From the NCBI GenBank assembly GCA_024642325.1, contig JAHEBI010000200.1, forward strand, positions 1 through 5,380: a stretch of DNA of 5,380 nucleotides. The letters run 5' to 3'. Both the position numbers and the translations under genes were made by a program. Below the pieces are notes generated by a model, which was given only the letters and a program-made list of their open reading frames with translations, was not told the origin of the DNA and searched no databases. Source of the stretch: Eudoraea sp. (GTDB lineage: Bacteria > Bacteroidota > Bacteroidia > Flavobacteriales > Flavobacteriaceae). This document shows, piece after piece, positions 1 to 5,380 of this stretch (position 1 is the stretch's first letter; each line of letters begins with the position of its first letter).

Positions 1-1
1 A

Positions 2-523
2 GAATTAGTCACAGATATGAATCTCGGATCTGAGGTGCAAAGACTTTTTAAATCTGATGACGGCAATTTAATAGTTAGCTACGCGGACTTCCATACGCAT
101 ATTAGCAGTGCAACCATGGCTATAACCAAAACCGTTCGCTATGATAATGGTAAAGAACCAGGATTCGGAGGTTCTGAATCTCCTTTTTATGATGACAAAG
201 GCAATCTTTATTATGCAATGCCCACGAATCTTTCGGGAACTGCATATCCAAATATTCCGGCTGTATATGATTTTGAAACCAACACAGCCTTCCTTTATTA
301 CTATGAGAATTTTTTATCTGAACAGGAACAGTTATTTGAATTCGAAATAGGTAATACCAGTATGGTTTCATATGATACCAAAAATGATCTAATCATAATT
401 GGATATGAGAAATCCGGAGACCCCGGTAGAGGAGGGTTGTTGCGTGTCAGACCTATTCCCAATCCTGCGTTTATAGATAACATTGATCTGAATGGAGTCC
501 CATTTCAGATGTTTACAGAATAG
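2..523 (+). CDS. C-terminal part of an unrecognised, probably beta-propeller-like protein (5' end outside window)
   Basis: The reading frame is open from base 2 to the TAG at 521-523, so the visible 173 residues are the C-terminal part of a longer protein. The ATG at 17 is in frame but has no ribosome-binding site or promoter before it and is probably internal. I do not recognise a named family. What can be seen are repeated strand-turn units of the form 'D-D/K-G-N-L-hydrophobic' (SDDGNLIVSY, DDKGNLYYA, YDTKNDLIIIGYE) spaced like the blades of a beta-propeller, many aromatic residues, and a conserved-looking end, NIDLNGVPFQMF. No membrane helix is present in this part. By analogy with similar flavobacterial proteins it may be an exported or lipid-anchored protein, but the signal peptide would lie outside the window, so location is inference. 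It converges with the next gene, 53 bases away. I am sure it is coding and unsure of its role. Confidence 0.75.
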   Translation, partial: ELVTDMNLGSEVQRLFKSDDGNLIVSYADFHTHISSATMAITKTVRYDNGKEPGFGGSESPFYDDKGNLYYAMPTNLSGTAYPNIPAVYDFETNTAFLYYYENFLSEQEQLFEFEIGNTSMVSYDTKNDLIIIGYEKSGDPGRGGLLRVRPIPNPAFIDNIDLNGVPFQMFTE

Positions 524-576
524 TATCCTTTGGGATTAATATTGAATACTTATATAAGCTTCCTTTGCTTTTTGAC

Positions 577-1293
577 TTAGGCGTTAAAATATTTGCTATT
601 CCAAATGGCGGGATTGAAATTCTTGCCCATTGCGAAACCGTAAAAAATTACGACTGCAGCTATTGATTTGAACATAAAAAAGAATATAATCAGGAATTCC
701 ATCTGTGAATTGGTTTTTGAAAACAGACCATTTGGAACCAGGAGTGTAGTCAGAAAACTGATAAGAAGCACAAGAATTGAAAGATTGACAATATTCTTAA
801 ATGGCCAAACCAGGATTCGTCGCAAAGGATGCAAGTCATTACCCCATTTATGTATTAAATAAAAATATCCGTTTCCCAGAGGCGCAAACAACAATGGATC
901 ATCTTTATCCGCTAATTTAAAAAGCTTTGAAGGGGCGATTATTTTATAACCACCAATTTCATTATGATGTTTTTGTTCCAGTTCTTTTATTTTATCTATA
1001 GCCTTCGCAGGGATTGGTCCTTTAAAATATTTAGAGTCCAGAAAACGAAGTCGGTAGTTGATGCAAATTTCCTTTATTTGTTCAATATGAAAAATCTTAT
1101 CGGTATCCAATAGATCCAAAACGAAATTATTTTCCAGGGTTTTAGTATTCCCGGATAATGTTTTTTGGGTTTTTTGTTGGTTTCCTGAGGATTTCTGTAA
1201 CAACTTATAGACCCCATTAATCAACTCTTCTTCAGATATCCGAAGTTTACTTTTATGTAGTTGCTCCTCAATATTGGTATTTTTAAACAGCAT
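577..1293 (-). CDS. Unrecognised protein with two C-terminal transmembrane helices
   Basis: A 238-residue protein that starts at the ATG complementary to 1291-1293 and ends at a TAA. I do not recognise the family. The N-terminal 160 residues look soluble: a charged helical start (about 1-35), a K/Q/T/N-rich low-complexity linker (about 36-52), then a mixed helical region and a compact motif region around 116-156 (GGYKIIAPSKLF, LFAPLGNGYFYLIHKWGND). Two hydrophobic helices follow at about 167-188 and 198-222, separated by a short polar loop, and the protein ends in an aromatic tail (NPAIWNSKYFNA). There is no signal peptide. The expected topology is a cytoplasmic N-terminal domain anchored in the inner membrane, with the N-terminus and the short tail on the same side. 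A perfect TAnnTTTG element lies upstream at 1319-1326. The gene stands alone, convergent with the gene on its left and divergent from the FAS1 gene, so neighbours give no clue to function. Confidence 0.8.
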   Translation of the reverse strand: MLFKNTNIEEQLHKSKLRISEEELINGVYKLLQKSSGNQQKTQKTLSGNTKTLENNFVLDLLDTDKIFHIEQIKEICINYRLRFLDSKYFKGPIPAKAIDKIKELEQKHHNEIGGYKIIAPSKLFKLADKDDPLLFAPLGNGYFYLIHKWGNDLHPLRRILVWPFKNIVNLSILVLLISFLTTLLVPNGLFSKTNSQMEFLIIFFFMFKSIAAVVIFYGFAMGKNFNPAIWNSKYFNA

Positions 1294-1318
1294 GAAATTC
1301 TTTTTTAAGCAATTAAAT

Positions 1319-1345
1319 CAAAAGTAAGGAATTGATTTTATCAAA
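1319..1345 (-). promoter_or_regulatory. Candidate Bacteroidota promoter for the two-helix membrane protein gene
   Basis: Read on the minus strand, the -7 element is TACTTTTG (1319-1326), a perfect match to TAnnTTTG, and a TTTG lies upstream at 1342-1345. The spacer is 15 bases, shorter than the usual 19-20, which lowers confidence in the -33 part. Transcription would begin about 1310-1314, leaving a leader of roughly 20 bases before the ATG. An inverted repeat (1332-1344) sits across the spacer and the -33 element. Confidence 0.4.
1332..1344. repeat. Small inverted repeat TTGAT-N3-ATCAA inside a candidate promoter
   Basis: Five-base arms TTGAT (1332-1336) and ATCAA (1340-1344) flank TTT. The dyad overlaps the candidate -33 element and the spacer of the minus-strand promoter at 1319-1345, a position where a repressor could block RNA polymerase. 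Arms this short also occur by chance in AT-rich DNA, so an operator role is only a possibility. Confidence 0.3.
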
Positions 1346-1383
1346 TCCATCGACCGCAAAGGACAATGATTGTTAATATTATG

Positions 1384-1397
1384 TTAAATATATTTAA
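1384..1397. repeat. 14-bp perfect palindrome in divergent intergenic region
   Basis: TTAAATATATTTAA is identical to its own reverse complement over all 14 bases, with no unpaired centre, and the symmetry ends at 1383/1398. It sits between the two divergent candidate promoters, about 39 bases from the minus-strand -33 element and about 36 from the plus-strand -33 element. It could bind a dimeric regulator affecting either gene. Being made only of A and T, it could also be chance. Confidence 0.45.
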
Positions 1398-1432
1398 ATG
1401 CACCTTTGCCCATACCGTTTTCTCAACCTTAA

Positions 1433-1462
1433 TTGTATCTTGTCGCATTTCCTTTACCTTTC
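1433..1462 (+). promoter_or_regulatory. Candidate Bacteroidota promoter for the FAS1 gene
   Basis: A TTG at 1433-1435 is followed after 19 bases by TACCTTTC at 1455-1462. This matches the TTG / TAnnTTTG pattern except for the final base, and the spacing is ideal. The predicted start of transcription near 1467-1470 leaves a leader of about 16-19 bases before the ATG at 1486. This supports that ATG over the earlier in-frame ATG at 1366, which would lie upstream of the promoter. Confidence 0.4.
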
Positions 1463-1485
1463 ATCGATTATTTAAAAAGACACTA

Positions 1486-2037
1486 ATGAAATTCCTGGCA
1501 ACACCCCTAAGCCTGCTTGCTTTACTGACCTCATTTATTAGCTCGTCACAAACTTCTTTAGTTTCCGTAAACAACGATCTTTTTAAGAATACAATAATTC
1601 TAAGTACAGAGGAATCTCAGACTCACAAAATGCTTCTTACAGCTGTAAAGGCAGCTGGTATGGAGAAAATATTAGCTGGTGATGGGCCATTCACAGTTTT
1701 TGCTCCTACGGACATTGCTTTTGAGAAAATACCGGCGGATAAAATAGCCACACTATTGAGGCCTGAAAATAAAAGGGCCTTGCGATCTTTTGTGACATAT
1801 CATATTGTTGCAGGAAATCTGACAGCCGCCAAAATATTAATGGCAATGAGCAACGGAAAAGGCACGGCTATTTTTACAACAGTTCAGGGTAGTGAATTAA
1901 TGGCTACGTTGGACGGCCTGGATATTGTCCTGACAGATTGTTTTGGAAATTCAGCCAGGATAACTAAGGCAGATGCCAATCAGAGTAATGGAGTGATCCA
2001 TGTAATTGACAGTGTAATTTTACCAAATCAGCTGTAA
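1486..2037 (+). CDS. Secreted FAS1 (fasciclin) domain protein
   Basis: A 183-residue protein with a signal peptide and one FAS1 domain. I place the start at 1486 because MKFLATPLSLLALLTSF is a standard Sec signal (basic residue, then a hydrophobic core); the frame stays open to an ATG at 1366, but those 40 extra codons give no sensible N-terminus and lie upstream of a candidate promoter. Cleavage is likely after about residue 21 (SSS before Gln22), as in many Bacteroidota exported proteins. There is no lipobox cysteine, so it should be released into the periplasm or medium. The FAS1 domain covers about 45-181: conserved H1 segment FTVFAPTDIAFEKIP (69-83), the YH pair (105-106) in YHIVAG, and H2 segment GVIHVIDSVILP (169-180). 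FAS1 domains act mainly in adhesion and matrix binding; the bacterial partner is unknown. The one cysteine in the mature part, Cys152, cannot form an internal disulfide. The stop lies one base from that of pheT on the other strand. Confidence 0.9.
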   Translation: MKFLATPLSLLALLTSFISSSQTSLVSVNNDLFKNTIILSTEESQTHKMLLTAVKAAGMEKILAGDGPFTVFAPTDIAFEKIPADKIATLLRPENKRALRSFVTYHIVAGNLTAAKILMAMSNGKGTAIFTTVQGSELMATLDGLDIVLTDCFGNSARITKADANQSNGVIHVIDSVILPNQL

Positions 2038-2038
2038 C

Positions 2039-4471
2039 CTAACGCAGCTCGGCTCCCAGTTCTTTTTCAAAGCTCTGCTGAAGTTTTTGCATAATCTTGT
2101 CGATCTGCTTATCGGTTAAGGTTTTACTGTCGTCTTGTATCGTGAAACCTACAGCATATGACTTTTTTTCGGGAGGAAGATTCACCCCCGTGTATACGTC
2201 AAAAAGGGTGATATTCTTCAGTAGATTTCTTTCCGTATTGTAGGCAATAGTTTTGATTTCGTCAAATGATATACCCGAGTCCAATAACAGGGCTAAATCT
2301 CTTTTCACCTCAGGGTATCTTGGAATTTTCTCAAAAATTATCTTGTTGGAGCGGACAATATCCGATAGGGCACCCCATTTAAAATCGGCGTAAAAAACTT
2401 CTTGTTTAATGTCAAACGCCTTTAAAATAGCCTTTTGGACTATTCCAAAAGTAACCAGCCCGGTATTCCCTTTTTTAAGGCTTAAACCTTCAAGGAAGAT
2501 ACTGTTGTCTGGAGAAATAGATTCGGTAATGGTATTCAATATTCCCAGTCGTTCCAAAACCAGATCAACAGCCGCTTTTAGAAAATAAAAGTCAGTAGGC
2601 TTAGAAGGAGAGATCCAACTGTTTTCATTTCGGGTTCCTGTTACGATCAGGGATAAATGTTTTCGTTCTTCGTAATCAGAGGATTCGTAATGATACGTTT
2701 TCCCGAATTCAAAAAAATTAAGGTTTGGTTTTTTTCGGTTTATATTGTAGGCCACGGTATCCAATGCAGAAAATAGCATAGTTTGTCTCAAAACAGACAA
2801 ATCTGCACTTAATGGATTTAATATGGTGACCTCTGATTCTTTGGAAGCTTCACCCAGGAATTTGTTGTACTTAGGGCTGCTGAGGCTATTGTTCAGAATT
2901 TCATAAAATCCTCTTGAAGCCAGCATGTCGCCAATTATTTTTTGGAGTTTATGATCTTCAAATTTTGAACTGGTAGCAATAGAAGCATTAAGTTTTTCTT
3001 TAAAATCTATATTGTTATAACCATAAACTCTCAAAACTTCTTCAATAACATCGACCTCCCTTTGTACATCTACCCTGTAAAATGGAATGAGAAGGCCTAA
3101 TCCTGATTCAGTGGAACTCTTTACCTGGATATCCAAAGAAGTCAAAATGGACTTAATTGTATCTCCGGGAATATTTTGGCCTATTAAGGCGTTAATTCTA
3201 TCGAAGGAAAGGAATACCTGATAATCATCTTTTTTTCGAGGGTAAAGATCTACGATATCTGAACTAATATCTCCACCGGTAATTTCACTTATCAACAAAG
3301 CGGCCCTTCTAAGACAATATTCAGTATTATTTATATCCACACCCCTTTCAAAGCGAAAAGACGCATCTGTATTTAATGCATGTCTTTTAGCGGTTTTCCT
3401 TATTGATACGGGATCAAAATAGGCACTTTCCAGAAATATTGATTTGGTCTTTTCCGTTACTCCTGTATTAATCCCGCCGAAAACACCTGCAATGCACATG
3501 GGTTTCTCGTCATCACATATCATTAAGTCCTCTTCATCCAATATGCGTTCTTCCCCGTCCAGGGTCATAAACTTAGTGCCTGATGGCATCGTTTTTACTA
3601 CAATTTTATTTCCATGAATTCTGTCAGCATCAAAGGCATGCAGTGGCTGTCCCAATTCATGAAGTACATAATTAGTGGCATCTACTACATTATTAATTGG
3701 GTTGAGACCTATAGCCCGTAACCTATTTTTCAACCAGTCTGGTGAAGGCTGAACAATCAGATTGCTAATGGTAACACCACAATACCTAGGTGCAAGATTA
3801 GTGTCTTCAACGGAAACGCTTATTTTTAATGATCTGTTTTCAATATTAAAATTACTCACAGAGGGAGTGATAAGTTCTGTGTGGATATCTCTCTGTTTAA
3901 GCCCTGCTTTTAAGTCTCTGGCTACCCCATGATGGGACATAGCATCTGCCCTGTTAGGTGTCAATCCAATTTCAAAAATTTCATCCTTATATATTTCAAA
4001 TACTTTCGAACAAGGGGTGCCCGGTGTGAGAGCCTCGCTCAAAACCAATATTCCGTCATGGCTTTCACCCAAACCTAACTCATCTTCTGCACAAATCATT
4101 CCATGACTCTCAACTCCGCGAATCTTTCCTTTCTTAATCAACAGGGTCTTCCCATCGTTAGCATATAGAGTAGTGCCTATTGTAGCCACAGGAACCATTT
4201 GTCCTTTGGCAACATTTGGTGCCCCACAAACTATCTGAACTGGTTCTTTTGAACCAATATCAACCATCGTGAGCTTTAATCTATCAGCATTGGGGTGTTT
4301 GTCACAGCTTAGGACTTGTCCTACTACTACGCCATCTAATGATCCTGGAATAGATTCAAATTGGGAAATGCCTTCTACTTCAAGTCCTAAATTGGTTAGA
4401 AGCTCCCCTGTTTTTTCTGCTTCCCAATTGAGTTTAAGAAACTGTTTTAACCAGTTATAGGAAATTTTCAT
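2039..4471 (-). CDS. pheT: Phenylalanine--tRNA ligase beta subunit
   Basis: PheT pairs with PheS as an alpha2-beta2 cytoplasmic enzyme that charges tRNA-Phe with phenylalanine using ATP; PheT edits mischarged Tyr-tRNA and binds tRNA. At 810 residues it has the usual bacterial full length. Domains in order: EMAP-like tRNA-binding fold (about 40-155; HPNADRLKL 59-67, CGAPN 82-86); TPNRADAMSHHG linker (171-182); B3/B4 editing region (about 210-400; NVVDATNYVLHELGQPLHAFD begins at 261, GGINTGVTE 332-340, NTDASFRFERGVD 367-379); B5 (about 410-485; REVDVIEEVLRVYGY 471-485); the catalytic-like core (about 490-700); and the ferredoxin-fold anticodon-binding domain (about 715-810; RYPEVKRDLAL 718-728, FDVY 757-760, KSYAVGFTIQ 770-779, TLTDKQID 784-791). 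The ATG at 4469-4471 gives the normal N-terminus MKISYNWL. A good promoter lies 18 bases upstream. pheS is not adjacent, and no frameshift or missing domain is seen. Confidence 0.98.
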   Translation of the reverse strand: MKISYNWLKQFLKLNWEAEKTGELLTNLGLEVEGISQFESIPGSLDGVVVGQVLSCDKHPNADRLKLTMVDIGSKEPVQIVCGAPNVAKGQMVPVATIGTTLYANDGKTLLIKKGKIRGVESHGMICAEDELGLGESHDGILVLSEALTPGTPCSKVFEIYKDEIFEIGLTPNRADAMSHHGVARDLKAGLKQRDIHTELITPSVSNFNIENRSLKISVSVEDTNLAPRYCGVTISNLIVQPSPDWLKNRLRAIGLNPINNVVDATNYVLHELGQPLHAFDADRIHGNKIVVKTMPSGTKFMTLDGEERILDEEDLMICDDEKPMCIAGVFGGINTGVTEKTKSIFLESAYFDPVSIRKTAKRHALNTDASFRFERGVDINNTEYCLRRAALLISEITGGDISSDIVDLYPRKKDDYQVFLSFDRINALIGQNIPGDTIKSILTSLDIQVKSSTESGLGLLIPFYRVDVQREVDVIEEVLRVYGYNNIDFKEKLNASIATSSKFEDHKLQKIIGDMLASRGFYEILNNSLSSPKYNKFLGEASKESEVTILNPLSADLSVLRQTMLFSALDTVAYNINRKKPNLNFFEFGKTYHYESSDYEERKHLSLIVTGTRNENSWISPSKPTDFYFLKAAVDLVLERLGILNTITESISPDNSIFLEGLSLKKGNTGLVTFGIVQKAILKAFDIKQEVFYADFKWGALSDIVRSNKIIFEKIPRYPEVKRDLALLLDSGISFDEIKTIAYNTERNLLKNITLFDVYTGVNLPPEKKSYAVGFTIQDDSKTLTDKQIDKIMQKLQQSFEKELGAELR

Positions 4472-4472
4472 T

Positions 4473-4486
4473 GGCTAGTTTTAGCC
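4473..4486 (-). promoter_or_regulatory. Small leader hairpin immediately upstream of the pheT start codon
   Basis: The minus strand reads GGCTA-AAAC-TAGCC, a perfect five-base stem with a four-base loop, ending one base before the pheT ATG. It lies between the -7 element and the start codon, where transcription should begin, so part or all of it may be in the 5' leader. A stem here could affect ribosome access, or the DNA dyad could be a regulator site. There is no following T-run and no leader peptide, so it does not resemble a classical attenuator or T-box. Confidence 0.4.
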
Positions 4487-4488
4487 TT

Positions 4489-4519
4489 CAAAGATAAAAC
4501 AAAGGTCTTATACATTCAA
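4489..4519 (-). promoter_or_regulatory. Candidate Bacteroidota promoter for pheT
   Basis: On the minus strand, TTG (4517-4519) is followed after 20 bases by TATCTTTG (4489-4496), a perfect TAnnTTTG element. Both elements and the spacing fit the primary sigma factor consensus of Bacteroidota. Transcription would start close to 4482-4485, giving a very short leader of about 10-15 bases. This is the best promoter match I found in the window and suggests that pheT is expressed from its own promoter. Confidence 0.6.
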
Positions 4520-4598
4520 TATCCAAAGAGCCGAAAAGCTTTATTTTTTAGAACAGGATTTTAATTGTTATTTCGCAGCTGATAAAACAAGTAATTTG

Positions 4599-5380
4599 AT
4601 GCGAGGATTTTATTGTTTATTTCTGCTATTTTGGGCTTTGGTTTCCTGTAGCAGCAAGGAAAAAGGGGCACTAAAAGAAGGATTGTGGTTAGCTCAAATG
4701 GAAGTCATGGACAAAGAGATTCTTCCTTTTAACTTTAAATTGAACAAAAATGAATCCCGTTACGTCATGGAAATATATAATGCAGGTGAGACTGTTGCGG
4801 TTGATAAAATTGAATTCCGAAATGACAGCATAAAAATCCAAATGCCTGTATTTGAAGGCTATATCTCGGGAACTTTTACTGATTCGATTATAAAAGGGGA
4901 ATTTATCAAGGAAAGCCTGGATAGAATTGTACCGTTTTATGCTGTATTTGGGGATAGTACCAGATTTCGTGCTACGACAAATTCAAAGGTAAATGTTTCG
5001 GGGATATGGGAAGCCAAATTCAGCCCGGATACTGAAGACGAATATATGGCTAAGGGGATTTTCACACAGGAAGGCAATAAGGTCAGTGGTACTTTTAGGA
5101 CAACAACCGGTGACTATAGATACCTGGAAGGGTTAGTAAACGGAGACAACCTGAAACTCTCTGCTTTTGATGGCTCACACGTCTTTTTATTTACAGCGAA
5201 AGCTACTAATAGTAGTTTGAGTGGTACTTTTTATTCTGGAAACCACTTTAAGGAACCATTTATCGCTATAAGGAATGAAGGTTTTGAATTGGCGGATGAA
5301 GAATCTTTAACGTTTTTGAATGAAGGATATGAAAAATTACAGTTTTCGTTTCCAAATACAGAAGGCACAATAGTTTCATT
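4599..5380 (+). CDS. TlpA-family (thioredoxin-like) lipoprotein, N-terminal 260 residues; 3' end outside window
   Basis: The frame is open from the ATG at 4599 to the window end, giving 260 complete codons without a stop. The start encodes MRGFYCLFLLFWALVSC, a lipoprotein signal with lipobox LVSC and lipidated Cys17, so the mature protein should be membrane-anchored on the periplasmic or outer face. Residues about 28-235 form a strand-rich region with repeated G-x-F/W units (LKEGLWLAQM, FEGYISGTF, NVSGIWEAKF, NKVSGTFRTTTGDYRYLEG, FYSGNHFKEPF). From about 236 a helical linker (EESLTFLNEGYEKL) leads into FSFPNTEGTIVS, which resembles the opening strand of a TlpA/AhpC-type redoxin domain. From recalled flavobacterial homologues I expect a W-C-P-x-C active site just beyond the window and a total length near 380 residues. 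The redox domain and cysteines are therefore inferred, not seen. TlpA-like proteins usually reduce disulfides or assist thiol metabolism in the periplasm. The gene is divergent from pheT. Confidence 0.8.
   Translation, partial: MRGFYCLFLLFWALVSCSSKEKGALKEGLWLAQMEVMDKEILPFNFKLNKNESRYVMEIYNAGETVAVDKIEFRNDSIKIQMPVFEGYISGTFTDSIIKGEFIKESLDRIVPFYAVFGDSTRFRATTNSKVNVSGIWEAKFSPDTEDEYMAKGIFTQEGNKVSGTFRTTTGDYRYLEGLVNGDNLKLSAFDGSHVFLFTAKATNSSLSGTFYSGNHFKEPFIAIRNEGFELADEESLTFLNEGYEKLQFSFPNTEGTIVS

Noticed and set aside
522..573. Short inverted repeats (AGTAT/ATACT, and AAGC/GCTT followed by T's) between the first two genes, as a terminator
   Set aside because: Stems are 4-5 bp and AT-rich, and the T-run follows only the weakest one. 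Termination probably happens here, but I cannot support a specific hairpin.
668..862. 64-codon plus-strand reading frame
   Set aside because: It lies opposite the 577-1293 gene, has no start signals, and its translation looks like an antisense shadow.
1366..1485. In-frame 40-codon upstream extension of the FAS1 gene from an ATG at 1366
   Set aside because: The extension has no recognisable domain, would bury a typical signal peptide inside the protein, covers a palindrome and a candidate promoter, and begins upstream of that promoter. The ATG at 1486 is a better start.
2030..2049. Inverted repeat AGCTG-N10-CAGCT across the FAS1/pheT stop codons, as a bidirectional terminator
   Set aside because: The stem is only 5 bp with a 10-base loop and has no T-run on either strand, so it is too weak to call a terminator.
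4269..4460. 63-codon plus-strand reading frame
   Set aside because: It lies wholly opposite the N-terminal coding part of pheT, so it is a shadow of a highly conserved gene.
4565..4598. TTG ... TAATTTG directly before the lipoprotein ATG, as a promoter
   Set aside because: The -7-like element lacks one spacer base, the distance between elements is 24 bases, and it touches the start codon, which would require a leaderless mRNA. No convincing promoter for this gene was found.
1..5380. Search by eye for CRISPR repeats, insertion sequence ends, tRNA genes, toxin-antitoxin pairs, phage genes or a defence system
   Set aside because: No regularly spaced repeats, transposase-like proteins, tRNA-like folds, or small gene pairs were seen. 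The window reads as ordinary chromosomal DNA with housekeeping and envelope genes.

Overview
The window looks like ordinary chromosomal DNA from a member of the Bacteroidota, most likely the Flavobacteriia. The DNA is AT-rich and start codons lack strong Shine-Dalgarno sequences. Candidate promoters fit the Bacteroidota pattern (TTG, a spacer of about 19-20, then TAnnTTTG). The proteins also fit: a short secreted FAS1 protein, a stand-alone pheT, and a lipoprotein that resembles flavobacterial TlpA-family disulfide reductases. The lineage call is an inference from these traits, since there is no rRNA or other marker.

Layout, left to right. The 3' end of a plus-strand gene (about 2-523) encodes the C-terminus of an unrecognised, probably beta-propeller-like protein. 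It converges on a minus-strand gene (577-1293) for an unrecognised protein with a soluble N-terminal part and two C-terminal membrane helices. A 192-base divergent intergenic region follows, holding a candidate promoter for each flanking gene, a 14-bp perfect palindrome and a smaller dyad. Next is a secreted FAS1 (fasciclin) protein on the plus strand (1486-2037). Its stop codon is one base away from the stop codon of pheT on the minus strand (2039-4471), the phenylalanyl-tRNA synthetase beta subunit. A second divergent intergenic region of 127 bases carries a good pheT promoter and a small hairpin just before its start codon. The last gene (4599 to beyond the window end) encodes a lipoprotein cut off where its thioredoxin-like domain should begin.

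The genes alternate in strand, so no operon is visible and each appears to be its own transcription unit. I see no shared pathway: translation (PheT), envelope or secreted proteins (FAS1, TlpA-like lipoprotein), and two proteins of unknown role. I found no mobile element, CRISPR array, tRNA, rRNA, or defence or biosynthetic system. The points worth a second look are regulatory (palindromes, leader hairpin, nearly abutting convergent stops) and the two unrecognised proteins.
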